Shown here piece by piece: positions 17,386 through 25,726 of a DNA stretch of 64,000 nt (within the stretch, counting starts at the first letter, position 1; every line of letters starts with the position of its first letter). The stretch is taken from the NCBI GenBank assembly GCA_902381685.1, contig LR698958.1:142119-206118 (forward strand). Reading direction: 5' to 3'. The notes below the pieces were generated by a model, which ran no database searches, was not told where the DNA came from, and saw nothing but the letters and a program-made list of their open reading frames with translations. Origin of the DNA: Lachnospiraceae bacterium (GTDB lineage Bacteria > Bacillota > Clostridia > Lachnospirales > Lachnospiraceae). A program made the position numbers and the translations under genes.

Positions 17386-17712
17386 CTATTTTTCTGACTG
17401 AAACAAAATCTCATTCTTACGGGCAAGCCCTAATTCGTCTTTTGCCTTGTCCTCTACATACTCATCTGTCTGCACATATTCTTCAAACTCTTTAATGTCT
17501 TCTAATCTTTCGTTCTCTTCTTCAATCTGTTTTTTCAGTTCTGCTTCCTGTACTTTATATGTCTTATTCTTCGCCTGAAGTGAAATGCTGCTAACAGAAA
17601 CCACTCCCACCAACAGAACCAAAACAAACGTAACAATCATCATACTCCGTTTATGGCGCTGTAACTGTTGTTTCTTTTGACGTGCAGTTATTTTTTTGTT
17701 TATTTTCGCCAT
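17386..17712 (-). CDS. divIC: Septum formation initiator DivIC/FtsB family
   Basis: A bitopic divisome protein. 108 residues: a basic cytoplasmic start (KINKKITARQKKQQLQRHKR), one transmembrane helix at about 25-46 (MIVTFVLVLLVGVVSVSSIS), then an extracytoplasmic coiled coil (VQEAELKKQIEEENERLEDI) and a short C-terminal domain (DELGLARKNEILFQ). It stabilises the FtsL-DivIB complex at the septum. It lies between yabQ and spoIIE, its conserved place in Firmicutes, and is followed by a hairpin terminator. Confidence 0.92.
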   Translation of the reverse strand: MAKINKKITARQKKQQLQRHKRSMMIVTFVLVLLVGVVSVSSISLQAKNKTYKVQEAELKKQIEEENERLEDIKEFEEYVQTDEYVEDKAKDELGLARKNEILFQSEK

Positions 17713-17770
17713 ACTTATTCCCCATTTACTACTTATTTATACTTCATTATCCCCATAACACATGTTCATC

Positions 17771-18100
17771 TTAGCGTGTTTTCGCCCTTTTATCAACACT
17801 TTTCTTAATTTTTTCACATATTTTTTTCGCCAAAAAAAGTGCAAAAGAGAGTAAAATCATACCTAAAACAACACCTAGTATGAAGAACCAGCGAACACTA
17901 CCATCACTTGTATAATAGATTTCTATAAACAAATAAAAACTCGTCCCTACCCAAAAAAGAAAATCTTCGATTGAAATGGAAAGCAGATTATGTTTGACGA
18001 TTCTCCGTATCACTCTCAGCAAAGTGTATGTACCATACACTGCCATTCCCGCAATCACAGCGTGGACAAATATTTCCAGTTCTTTTTCTAAACCAAGCAT
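17771..18100 (-). CDS. yabQ: Spore cortex biosynthesis membrane protein YabQ
   Basis: A 109-residue integral membrane protein with three hydrophobic segments (about 10-30, 43-65 and 72-95) and a basic tail KKSVDKRAKTR. YabQ is needed for spore cortex formation and localises to the outer forespore membrane. Identification rests on size, topology and its place six bases after yabP in the rqcP-yabP-yabQ-divIC-spoIIE order. Little primary-sequence motif exists in this family. Confidence 0.85.
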   Translation of the reverse strand: MLGLEKELEIFVHAVIAGMAVYGTYTLLRVIRRIVKHNLLSISIEDFLFWVGTSFYLFIEIYYTSDGSVRWFFILGVVLGMILLSFALFLAKKICEKIKKSVDKRAKTR

Positions 18101-18106
18101 AAACGG

Positions 18107-18391
18107 TTACCTGAACAGTTTTGCAATCAGATTTTCTCCCTGCTTTGCTTTTGCATGAATTTCAGAATAAGCGATACTGTCAATATTTCCCGAGAGGTCC
18201 ACTTCTCCCTTTTCCAGACTGAGCCGGTTGACATGAATATCGCTTCCTTTAACCATAAGCATTCCCTGTTCTGTTTCCAGCAATATTTCATTCAAATCAA
18301 AAGACAAGACGTCCAACACTCCTGTTACGACACTTGTCTTTCGGTTATTGATTACAATTTTATGTGCTTTTGGCACTTGTTTCTCTTCCAC
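18107..18391 (-). CDS. yabP: Sporulation protein YabP
   Basis: A 94-residue cytosolic protein of the YabP/YqfC family, required for sporulation and acting with YabQ. It shows the family's core (HKIVINNRKTSVVTGVLDVL, FDLNEILLETEQGMLMVKG, LHVNRL-like IHVNRLSLEKGEVDLSG). It lies between rqcP and yabQ, as in other spore-formers. Its retention with yabQ, spoIIE, spoVG and cotS argues that the organism sporulates or recently did. Confidence 0.93.
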   Translation of the reverse strand: MEEKQVPKAHKIVINNRKTSVVTGVLDVLSFDLNEILLETEQGMLMVKGSDIHVNRLSLEKGEVDLSGNIDSIAYSEIHAKAKQGENLIAKLFR

Positions 18392-18478
18392 TTACCTACA
18401 CGCCCTTTCCTTTTGTCCGAACAGACAACACGTTCTTTTTGCTATTATATGAAAAGGGCAGAAAATTTATGACTATAC

Positions 18479-18718
18479 CTATAAGTAACGGAATAACTCT
18501 TTTGCTTCCTCTTTCTTCGTCGTCTCCTGCAGAGCAAGCACTTCCGCTTTCACGCTTTTTGTTCCGAATTGGATTTCAATAATATCCCCGACTTTTACTT
18601 TCTGTGACGCTTTCGCAACCAATCCGTTGACCAACACACGCCCCGCATCACAGGCTTCATTTGCCACTGTTCTTCTCTTAATCAAACGGGATACTTTCAA
18701 AAATTTATCTAATCTCAT
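18479..18718 (-). CDS. rqcP: S4-domain RNA-binding protein RqcP (YabO/Hsp15-like)
   Basis: A 79-residue protein consisting of one S4 RNA-binding domain (MRLDKFLKVSRLIKRRTVAN, DAGRVLVNGLVAKASQKVKVGD). RqcP works with RqcH in ribosome-associated quality control, adding poly-alanine tails to stalled nascent chains on the 50S subunit. The SD AAGGAGG abuts the palindromic repeat 18731-18771. It heads the yabP-yabQ-divIC run, its normal genomic location. Confidence 0.92.
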   Translation of the reverse strand: MRLDKFLKVSRLIKRRTVANEACDAGRVLVNGLVAKASQKVKVGDIIEIQFGTKSVKAEVLALQETTKKEEAKELFRYL

Positions 18719-18730
18719 AGTTCCTCCTTA

Positions 18731-18771
18731 AAAGGGGACGTAGTAAAACCTGATTTTACTACGTCCCCTTT
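18731..18771. repeat. GGGGACGTAG palindrome (REP-like), copy 1
   Basis: An 18-bp perfect inverted repeat (AAAGGGGACGTAGTAAAA and its complement) with a 5-base loop, filling the gap between hup and rqcP and ending one base before the rqcP Shine-Dalgarno. Nearly identical arms recur at 62153-62195 and 62431-62487. It may double as the hup terminator, but lacks a strong T-tail. Confidence 0.85.
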
Positions 18772-18780
18772 CACACTTTT

Positions 18781-19056
18781 TTAACAATTTACAGCATCTT
18801 TTAATGCTTTTCCAACTTTGAATTTTGGTACTTTGCAAGCCGCAATACTCATTGTTTTTCCTGTCTGTGGATTTCTTCCTTCTCTTGCTGCTCTTTCGCT
18901 TACTTCAAATGTTCCAAATCCTACTAACTGGATTTTTTCACCTTTTTTCAATTCTTCTGTAACTACTTCAACGAACGCTTTTAACGCTTTCTCAGCATCT
19001 TTTTTTGATAATTCTGCATTTTCAGCAACTGCTGTAATCAATTCTGTTTTATTCAT
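18781..19056 (-). CDS. hup: HU-family DNA-binding protein
   Basis: A nucleoid protein that bends and compacts DNA as a dimer. 91 residues from the ATG at 19056, preceded by AGGAGG at 8 bases; an upstream extension in the same frame is spurious. It contains the full HU fold: [39 protein letters not shown] with the beta-arm RNPQTGKTM, and [12 protein letters not shown]. Monocistronic: it has its own consensus promoter (19154-19182) and is followed by a palindrome. Confidence 0.96.
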   Translation of the reverse strand: MNKTELITAVAENAELSKKDAEKALKAFVEVVTEELKKGEKIQLVGFGTFEVSERAAREGRNPQTGKTMSIAACKVPKFKVGKALKDAVNC

Positions 19057-19153
19057 GGATATATCCTCCTCTAGTTGTATCATAAAATCCATCTTAGATT
19101 CTATAGCAATTACGAGCATTTTCCCTATTTTTCCTGCTCTTGCCCTAAGTATT

Positions 19154-19182
19154 GTTATAACGGTTTCCCCTATATTTGTCAA
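19154..19182 (-). promoter_or_regulatory. Promoter of hup
   Basis: On the minus strand: perfect TTGACA (19177-19182), 17 bases, TATAAC (19154-19159). It lies just past the pgcA stop codon, giving an HU mRNA leader of about 90 bases. Confidence 0.8.
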
Positions 19183-19188
19183 GGGGAA

Positions 19189-20922
19189 TTATAGCATTTT
19201 ATCAATCATTTCAAGCACTTCTTTGCCCAACTCTTCTGATTTCTTATCTGCGTCTTCCAATGAAGTTCCTTTTACTCCATAGTAGAATTTTACTTTTGGT
19301 TCTGTACCAGAAGGTCTTACACACAGCCACGCCTCATCGTTCAAATCATAGTAAAGAACATTTGAACTTGGAAGTCCTGTCTGTTTTGTTTCTCCCGTCT
19401 CCATGTCTTTGATTGTATCAGCCTGATAGTCGCGGGCTTTTAATACTTTATATGGGCCGAAAGAAGAAGGTGTATCATTTCTCAATGTATTCAAAATTTC
19501 CTGAATTTTTTCCAATCCTTCAATTCCCTTTAATGTAATTGACTGGATTCCGTCTTTGTAATATCCGTATTTTTCATACATATCGATCATTGCGTCCCAC
19601 AATGTTTTTCCTTTTGTTTTGTAATAAGCAGCCGCCTCGCAAAGAGCCATTGTCGCAACAACCGCGTCCTTATCTCTCGCATGCGTTCCGATAAGGCAGC
19701 CATAACTTTCCTCAAATCCAAACAGGTAGTGACCTTTTCCCGTTGTCTCAAATCCTAAAATTTTCTGTCCGATATACTTAAATCCTGTCAACACTTCAAT
19801 AAGACCTGCTCCATATCCTTTTGCGATGGCATCAGCCATATTTGAAGTAACGATTGTCTTAATGAGATAACCGTCCTCAGGAAGTCCTTCTTTTTCTTTT
19901 CTCTGACCGATTTCATAGTCCGCGAGAAGACAGCCGGACATATTTCCCGTAAGCACTTTATACTCGCCTGACACTGTATCTTTTACATATACGCCAAGTC
20001 TGTCCGCGTCAGGGTCTGTCGCAAGTATTAAGTCTGCATCAACCTCTCTCGCCAGTTTTAAACCGAGTTCAAATGCCTCTTCCGATTCAGGATTCGGATA
20101 AGATACCGTAGGGAAATCTCCGTCCGGAAGTTCCTGTTCTTTGACAATATAAACATTCTCAAATCCCAACTCTTTTAAAACACGTCTTACAGGCACATTT
20201 CCCGTACCATGAAGAGGACTGTAAACAATTTTAAGTTCTTTATTCATTGCGTCAATAGCGTCCTGGTGGATTACCTGCTGCTTTAACGCCGCAATATAAG
20301 CATCGTCAATCTCCGCTCCGATTGTCTGATACAGTCCCATTTCTTTTGCCTCTGCAAGAGACATTGTTTTCACACAATGGAAATCTTCAACCGCCTCTAC
20401 TTCTGCCATAATTCCTTTATCGTGCGGCGGCGTAATCTGTGCACCGTCTTCCCAGTACACTTTATATCCGTTATATTCCGGCGGGTTGTGACTTGCAGTA
20501 ATGTTGATACCCGCAATACAATTTAACTGACGCACTGCGAAAGATAACTCAGGAGTTGGTCTTAATGCGTCAAAAACATATGCCTTAATTCCATTTCCCG
20601 CAAGGCAGAGCGCCGCCTCGTCCGCGAATTCCGGAGACATATGGCGTGAATCATATGCGATTGCAACTCCTCTCTCCTTAGCATCTCTTTTCGCAATATA
20701 ATTTGCCAGTCCCTGTGTTGCTTTTCTGACAGTATATATGTTTAAACGATTTGTTCCTGCACCGATAATTCCTCTAAGTCCTGCTGTTCCAAATTCTAAA
20801 TCTTTATAAAAACGTTCTTTAATTTCATTCTCATCGTTTGCGATTCCTTTTAATTCTGCTTTTGTGTCCTCATCAAAGTAGGAATCGTTTAACCACTGGT
20901 CATATCTTTTCTGATAATCCAT
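19189..20922 (-). CDS. pgcA: Alpha-phosphoglucomutase / phosphohexomutase
   Basis: Interconverts glucose 1-phosphate and glucose 6-phosphate, feeding glycogen and envelope sugar nucleotides. 577 residues, the PgcA/PGM2 size class. Motifs: active serine loop TASHNPPEYNGYKVYW at about 140-155, metal loop DPDADRLG at about 303-310, sugar loop GFEESYG, and C-terminal phosphate site RPSGTEPKVKFYYGV. Its G1P product is the substrate of GlgC encoded at 30.8-32.1 kb. AGGAGG precedes the ATG. Confidence 0.95.
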   Translation of the reverse strand: MDYQKRYDQWLNDSYFDEDTKAELKGIANDENEIKERFYKDLEFGTAGLRGIIGAGTNRLNIYTVRKATQGLANYIAKRDAKERGVAIAYDSRHMSPEFADEAALCLAGNGIKAYVFDALRPTPELSFAVRQLNCIAGINITASHNPPEYNGYKVYWEDGAQITPPHDKGIMAEVEAVEDFHCVKTMSLAEAKEMGLYQTIGAEIDDAYIAALKQQVIHQDAIDAMNKELKIVYSPLHGTGNVPVRRVLKELGFENVYIVKEQELPDGDFPTVSYPNPESEEAFELGLKLAREVDADLILATDPDADRLGVYVKDTVSGEYKVLTGNMSGCLLADYEIGQRKEKEGLPEDGYLIKTIVTSNMADAIAKGYGAGLIEVLTGFKYIGQKILGFETTGKGHYLFGFEESYGCLIGTHARDKDAVVATMALCEAAAYYKTKGKTLWDAMIDMYEKYGYYKDGIQSITLKGIEGLEKIQEILNTLRNDTPSSFGPYKVLKARDYQADTIKDMETGETKQTGLPSSNVLYYDLNDEAWLCVRPSGTEPKVKFYYGVKGTSLEDADKKSEELGKEVLEMIDKML

Positions 20923-20955
20923 ACTTTTTTACCTCCTGTAATTTGCTGTTTTTTA

Positions 20956-21960
20956 TTATACAACAGTATTTTCCAAATGAAAAGCAAATATATTCTTTAA
21001 AAACTTCTTCTTTTCTTCCGTCTGTGAAATGGCGACAGAAAGTTTCTCCACATTTTTTTCGGAAATCCACGCCTTATTGGAATGATAGTAACTGTTCAGT
21101 ACCTTCCAAAATTTCTCCGGATAAACAAAACGAAGACAGAGATATTCTTTTTCCCCCTCCCCCAGAGGTTTTATTTCCTGATATGTACGCAGCATAGCCC
21201 TGCCAAGTTCCACGCTCCAGTGATGTTTTTCCAACACTTTTCTCATAAAATAGTATAAATCTGCCGCCTGAATATCAAGGCAGGAATGTTCAAAATTGGT
21301 TGTCGCCATTCCCTGCTGCGTTATAATCAGGTTATGGTAATTATAGTCTCCGTGGGTGATTGCTCCCTCCTCAATACTTTTTTCCAGAAGCATTTTATAT
21401 GATGAACATGCTAATTTCTTATCAGCGTATTCTGCCCACATATACATTTCACCAAAATGTTTCAATGCAACATTTTCAAATTGACTTTTAGCCGTCTTAT
21501 TGCGCATAAATTTTCTTATTTTTCTCAATTCCCTGTTGTGCCGGGTATATTCCTCCGCCAAATCATTTCCAACAAATAATTTCCAGTCCTCATTAGGAAT
21601 TTTCATCATCAAATGTATTCTCGCAAGGTTTCTTGTCGCTTCCAAAACTTCCGTTTCACGTTTCACATCACATTCTCGTCCTAAATACCATTTTTTTAGA
21701 ACATAACGTGTCCCGTCTTCAGACATACTGACAAAGTTTCCCTCTTTGTTGATAAACATATTGTCAACCCGTTCGTATCCCCTGTGTATCATTTGAGTTG
21801 TCAATTCCTCCAGCATGGAAATTTTCTTTTCCGAATCAACGGTTTCCTTAAGCAGAAGTACCCCTTTATCTGTTTCACATAAAATAGCGCCCCTCACTTT
21901 TCTTGTGGCACTGACTTTTATATCATATTGCTCCAAAACATTTAAACTATATTCTTTCAT
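20956..21960 (-). CDS. cotS: CotS-family spore coat protein (kinase-like fold)
   Basis: A 334-residue protein of the CotS/YsxE family, built on the aminoglycoside-phosphotransferase/choline-kinase fold. It has a beta-rich N-lobe (VLLLKETV) and a catalytic-loop equivalent HGDYNYHNLII at about 200-210, with the following metal-site Asp replaced by a TNFEHS segment. CotS proteins are deposited in the spore coat; enzymatic activity is unproven. It lies 33 bases upstream of pgcA on the same strand and may be co-transcribed with it. Confidence 0.85.
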   Translation of the reverse strand: MKEYSLNVLEQYDIKVSATRKVRGAILCETDKGVLLLKETVDSEKKISMLEELTTQMIHRGYERVDNMFINKEGNFVSMSEDGTRYVLKKWYLGRECDVKRETEVLEATRNLARIHLMMKIPNEDWKLFVGNDLAEEYTRHNRELRKIRKFMRNKTAKSQFENVALKHFGEMYMWAEYADKKLACSSYKMLLEKSIEEGAITHGDYNYHNLIITQQGMATTNFEHSCLDIQAADLYYFMRKVLEKHHWSVELGRAMLRTYQEIKPLGEGEKEYLCLRFVYPEKFWKVLNSYYHSNKAWISEKNVEKLSVAISQTEEKKKFLKNIFAFHLENTVV

Positions 21961-22040
21961 GACTCCCCCTACATTTTCTGTTTTGCTCTTTTAACTGTAT
22001 GAGAAAGCTTTACAAAGTAGAACAAAACCTGTAGTACAAG

Positions 22041-23375
22041 TCAGATTTTTCTGTTTTCTTTTACATAAAGTTTTAACATTTCTTCATTATTATATTCAGG
22101 ATTATCCAAAACTAACTGTAATAATGTATTCAACATCTCCCCTATTTCTTTTCCCGGCTTCATGCCAAGCTGGATCAAATCATTTCCGGTAACGGCAAGC
22201 GTCTTAAGGGAAACGCACTGTCCCTTTTCCTGAATCTCCTCGAAACAGTCCCTGATTCCATCAAGATTTGCCAGTTTCTCCGTTCTCTGATACTCACTCT
22301 GCGCCAATGTATCCGCCATACGCACTTTCAAATAGAACGGAAATAAATCCTCTCCGATTAAGTTGACCGCACGTCTTACGTTTTTTGTACGCGCAGGCAT
22401 TCTGTAGTCATGGTATTTAACTAGTTTTGCCACTTTCCGAAGTGTATCATTGTCAAATTTCAATCGTTTTAAAATATTTCTGACGATTTTCTCCCCCTCC
22501 ACGTCATGATACTTAAAATGGGCAACCCCGTCCCTGTCCACGGTCTTCATCATCGGTTTTCCCACATCGTGCAGAAGCATCGTCAATCTTAAAATTTTAT
22601 CCGCCCTTATAATCGTGAGCGCTTTGATTGTGTGTTCCCCGACCGTATACATATGATGAGGTGTTTCCTGTTCCGTATTCATCATTTCATCAAACTCCGG
22701 CAAAATTACTTTTGTAATGCCAAGTTCATATGCAAGCCGTATTCTTTCAGGATTTGGGGAGACAAGCATTTTGACCAATTCCACCTGAATTCTTTCCGCG
22801 CTAATCTGCTGCAGTGTAGGGGCTAACGCCACTATCCCCGCTTTCGTTTCCTCCTCTATGGAAAACCCGAGTTGTGCCGAAAAACGTACCGCGCGCAAAA
22901 TGCGAAGTGCATCTTCCCCAAACCTTTCTTTCGCATTGCCGACACATCGGATAACACCTTCTTTTAGATCTTCCATGCCGCCAAAAATATCAACAATTCC
23001 CTCTTCTTCATTATATGCCATGGCGTTAATTGTAAAATCTCTTCGCAGCAAATCTTCCCGAAGGCATCTTGTAAATGTTACCTGTTTTGGGTGGCGGTTA
23101 TCTTCATATTTTCCGTCAATGCGATATGTCGTTACTTCAAAACCTTCTTTTCCCATTAACACGGTAATCGTTCCATGCTCAATTCCCGTGTCAAAAGTAC
23201 GTTCAAACAGTGCCTTCGTCTCTTCTGGCAAGGCCGATGTGGTAATATCCCAGTCTTCCGGCTCTCTTCCCAAAATCGAATCTCTGACGCAGCCTCCGAC
23301 TGCATACGCTTCATATCCATGACTTTTTAACGTATGGATAATCTTTTTCACTTTCTCCGGTAATGTAATCTTCAT
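22041..23375 (-). CDS. cca: CCA tRNA nucleotidyltransferase with HD domain
   Basis: Adds or repairs the 3' CCA of tRNAs, which matters here because none of the four tRNA genes in the window encodes CCA. 444 residues: the class II head (AYAVGGCVRDSILGREPEDW, then DITTSA with catalytic acids) at about 20-50, RRDFTINAMAY, neck helices (DALRILRAVRFSAQLGF), and an HD phosphohydrolase-type domain with MLLHDVGKP at about 262-270 and KYHD motifs. Fourteen bases downstream of the small thioredoxin gene. Confidence 0.94.
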   Translation of the reverse strand: MKITLPEKVKKIIHTLKSHGYEAYAVGGCVRDSILGREPEDWDITTSALPEETKALFERTFDTGIEHGTITVLMGKEGFEVTTYRIDGKYEDNRHPKQVTFTRCLREDLLRRDFTINAMAYNEEEGIVDIFGGMEDLKEGVIRCVGNAKERFGEDALRILRAVRFSAQLGFSIEEETKAGIVALAPTLQQISAERIQVELVKMLVSPNPERIRLAYELGITKVILPEFDEMMNTEQETPHHMYTVGEHTIKALTIIRADKILRLTMLLHDVGKPMMKTVDRDGVAHFKYHDVEGEKIVRNILKRLKFDNDTLRKVAKLVKYHDYRMPARTKNVRRAVNLIGEDLFPFYLKVRMADTLAQSEYQRTEKLANLDGIRDCFEEIQEKGQCVSLKTLAVTGNDLIQLGMKPGKEIGEMLNTLLQLVLDNPEYNNEEMLKLYVKENRKI

Positions 23376-23389
23376 TATCTGTTCCTTTC

Positions 23390-23632
23390 CTATTTTCCCG
23401 TGGACTGTATATATGTTTTCACTTCGTCCTTTTTCATCACTCTCCCGGCGGAAATCATTTTTCCGTCAATCATAAGCGCCGGAGAAGTCATCACGCCCAA
23501 TTTCACAATCTCCATAAGATCTTCCACCTTTTCCACTTCCGCTTCAACACCGGTTTCTTCCACTGCCTGCGTTACATTCTCATATAATCTGTCACACTTG
23601 TCACAACCTGTACCAATCACTTTAATTACCAT
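23390..23632 (-). CDS. Small thioredoxin-like (redox-active disulfide) protein
   Basis: An 80-residue thioredoxin-3-type protein with an N-terminal CDKC redox motif (VIGTGCDKCDRLYENV) and the cis-proline TSPALMIDGK near residue 52. Such mini-thioredoxins are found in anaerobes, but their substrates are largely unknown. It lies between cobW-like and cca genes with gaps of 8 and 14 bases, so all three are probably co-transcribed. Confidence 0.88.
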   Translation of the reverse strand: MVIKVIGTGCDKCDRLYENVTQAVEETGVEAEVEKVEDLMEIVKLGVMTSPALMIDGKMISAGRVMKKDEVKTYIQSTGK

Positions 23633-23640
23633 ATTTCCCC

Positions 23641-24579
23641 CTAATTTCTTAACTTCATTTCTGTATCATTATATTTTGCCCACACTGCAAAAATCTCTTT
23701 AATGACAGCCGCCCCTATTTTAGAAATAAACACAAGCTGTCCCTTTTCCAACGCATCTGTCTTCTGCAAATCAATCTTTTTTCCTACCAGGTCAACCTGA
23801 TTCCAGCCTTTTCCCTTAAATTGGACAAATCCTTTTGCTCTGTATAAACTTGGTGCAATCTCTTCCAAAAAAGAACGCAGTCCTTCCTCTTCCACTTCCG
23901 ACTCAAGTTCCATAAACAGGGTTTTTGGTTTTGTTTCTTCCGTATTTGTTGTTTCTTCGCCTTCCGCCCACTGATACAATAATAAATCTTCTTCTAAAAC
24001 AGTTATATCCAAATCTCTATTTGCACTTTCCACAATTTTGCATACGGGGTTAATCGTTCTGATAACTTTGCAAAGATTTTGAACTTCCTCCTCAGACACC
24101 AAATCCGTTTTTGTAATAACCGCCAGATGGCAATGTTTCAGTTGCCTGTGAACTGTCTCTAAATCCTCCAGTTGTGACAGGAAATTCACCGAATCCACGA
24201 AACAAATCACCCCTCGAAAATCATAAGACCTACCCGATACCATCTCAGAAGCCTTCAGAATTTCTTCTACATTCGACGGGTCACCTAATCCGGAACTTTC
24301 TACAAACAATTTATCAAATTCATATTGCGCCATCTCGCTTAATGCCTGTACGAACTGCAGTTTTAAACAGGAACAAAAAATAGAGCCGCGGTTAATCTCC
24401 ACCATTTGAATATCATTATGTTTTAATATCTCACCATCAATCCCCAGTTTTCCGAATTCATTCTGAATCACACCGATTTTTTCTTCTTTTGACTCCTGTA
24501 AAATTCTTGATAATACAGTTGTTTTCCCCGCACCGAGAAAACCGGTAAATACATACAGTTTCGTTCTCTTTTCTTCCAT
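23641..24579 (-). CDS. CobW/COG0523-family GTP-dependent metal chaperone
   Basis: A 312-residue G3E GTPase. P-loop GFLGAGKTTVLSRIL at about 13-27, a metal-binding FCSC variant of the CxCC motif at about 68-71 (GSIFCSCLKLQF), the guanine-specificity ITKTD at about 155, and a CobW C-terminal domain (AKGFVQFKGKGWNQVDLV). These proteins load or insert metal ions, mostly zinc or cobalt, into client enzymes; the client here is unknown. It starts three bases after the HxlR-type regulator gene, so it is probably part of that regulator's operon. Confidence 0.88.
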   Translation of the reverse strand: MEEKRTKLYVFTGFLGAGKTTVLSRILQESKEEKIGVIQNEFGKLGIDGEILKHNDIQMVEINRGSIFCSCLKLQFVQALSEMAQYEFDKLFVESSGLGDPSNVEEILKASEMVSGRSYDFRGVICFVDSVNFLSQLEDLETVHRQLKHCHLAVITKTDLVSEEEVQNLCKVIRTINPVCKIVESANRDLDITVLEEDLLLYQWAEGEETTNTEETKPKTLFMELESEVEEEGLRSFLEEIAPSLYRAKGFVQFKGKGWNQVDLVGKKIDLQKTDALEKGQLVFISKIGAAVIKEIFAVWAKYNDTEMKLRN

Positions 24580-24582
24580 TTT

Positions 24583-24921
24583 CTATCCCTTCTTTCTTTT
24601 CTTCTTATATTCTGTTCCCCAGTCAACCATGGAACTCAAAACCGGTTGTAAACTATATCCTGTTTCTGTAAGCGTATATTCTACTCTCGGCGGCACTTCC
24701 GCGTATACTTTTCGCGTAAGCAGACCGCTTTCCTCCATTGAGCGCAAATTTGCGGTCAATACCTTTTGAGATACATTTCCAATTGATTTTTTCAGTTCTC
24801 CAAACCGTTTTGTCCCCGGCATCAAATCACGCAGGATTAAGACTTTCCATTTGTCCCCAATCAGCATAAGTGTCGTCTCCACCGGGCATATCGGTAAATT
24901 TTTTTCCATAATAATCCCCAT
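24583..24921 (-). CDS. HxlR-family winged-helix regulator
   Basis: A 112-residue MarR-like DNA-binding protein. It has the HxlR signature: CPVETTLMLIGDKWKVLIL near the N-terminus with the conserved sensor Cys, LRDLMPGTKRFGELKKSIG, VSQKVLTANLRSMEESGLL and the wing VPPRVEYTLTETG. These respond to reactive electrophiles or oxidants through the Cys. The start may instead be the second ATG at 24909. It is divergent from the NAD(P)-binding protein gene, and a 22-bp palindrome (24931-24952) lies between them. Confidence 0.92.
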   Translation of the reverse strand: MGIIMEKNLPICPVETTLMLIGDKWKVLILRDLMPGTKRFGELKKSIGNVSQKVLTANLRSMEESGLLTRKVYAEVPPRVEYTLTETGYSLQPVLSSMVDWGTEYKKKRKKG

Positions 24922-24930
24922 TTCTTCACA

Positions 24931-24952
24931 ATAGTTACTTTTAGGTAACTAT
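24931..24952. promoter_or_regulatory. Palindromic operator candidate for the HxlR regulator
   Basis: ATAGTTAC and GTAACTAT form a perfect 8-bp inverted repeat with a 6-base spacer, ten bases upstream of the HxlR start and about 45 bases upstream of the TATAAT (24998-25003) of the divergent gene. Position and symmetry fit a dimeric winged-helix repressor site controlling both directions. Confidence 0.6.
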
Positions 24953-25061
24953 AGCACAAAAAAGTGCTTACTTTACGATTCTTCTCTACGCTTATATTAT
25001 AATCTTGTAAACGGAAAACAACAAGCCGTAAATAAAACAATAAATCGAGGAGGTAATCATT

Positions 25062-25694
25062 ATGAAGATTGCAGTTGTTTGTGCAAATGGTAAAGCAGGT
25101 AAATTAATCACGAAAGAAGCAGCGGATAGAGGACTCGACGTTACCGCTATCGTGCGTGGCGAAAATAGGTCCGCTGCCGGGAAAGTTGTCTTAAAAGACC
25201 TTTTTGAACTCACTTCAGCTGACTTGGCAGATTTCGATGTCATAGTTGATGCTTTCGGTGCATGGACACCGGAAACCATTGACAATATTCCTAGAGCAGT
25301 AAAACACCTTTGTGATTTGCTATCAGGTAAAAATACGCGTCTGCTGATTGTCGGTGGTGCCGGCAGCCTCTATATCAATAAAGAACATACTTTATGTGTA
25401 GCCGATGGGGCTGATTTTCCTGAAGCATTTAAGCCTTTGGCAGAAGCACACGATAAGGCTCTGCGTCACCTTCGTACGAGAAATGACGTAAATTGGACAT
25501 ATATAAGCCCTGCCGGAGATTTTCAGGCAGACGGAGAAAGAACCGGAAAATATATTTTAGGTGGAGAAGAGTTGACTTTAAACTCTAAGGGTGAAAGTGT
25601 AATCAGTTATGCCGACTATGCAATAGCTATGGTTGATGAAATCATAAAAGGAAAACATGTACAACAACGAATTTCTGTTGTTTCTGAGTATTAA
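25062..25694 (+). CDS. NAD(P)-binding atypical short-chain dehydrogenase (YwnB/NmrA-like)
   Basis: A 210-residue Rossmann-fold protein with the nucleotide-binding start IAVVCANGKAGKLITKEA and a central VGGAGSLYI segment, similar to YwnB/YhfK-type NAD(P)H-binding proteins usually controlled by HxlR regulators. Catalytic tyrosine-lysine pairs of classical SDRs are not evident. AGGAGG precedes the ATG. Its stop codon lies inside the arm of a bidirectional terminator. Likely role: oxidoreductase in electrophile or redox stress; the substrate is unknown. Confidence 0.85.
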   Translation: MKIAVVCANGKAGKLITKEAADRGLDVTAIVRGENRSAAGKVVLKDLFELTSADLADFDVIVDAFGAWTPETIDNIPRAVKHLCDLLSGKNTRLLIVGGAGSLYINKEHTLCVADGADFPEAFKPLAEAHDKALRHLRTRNDVNWTYISPAGDFQADGERTGKYILGGEELTLNSKGESVISYADYAIAMVDEIIKGKHVQQRISVVSEY

Positions 25695-25726
25695 AAAAGA
25701 TTGCGCATATGCGCAATCTTTTTTAA
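25691..25726. terminator. Bidirectional terminator shared by convergent genes
   Basis: A 36-base perfect palindrome (TTAAAAAAGATTGCGCAT and its complement). The TAA stop of the plus-strand gene (25692-25694) and the TAA stop of proS (25723-25725) lie in its two arms. Both strands give A-stem-T topology. Confidence 0.9.
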
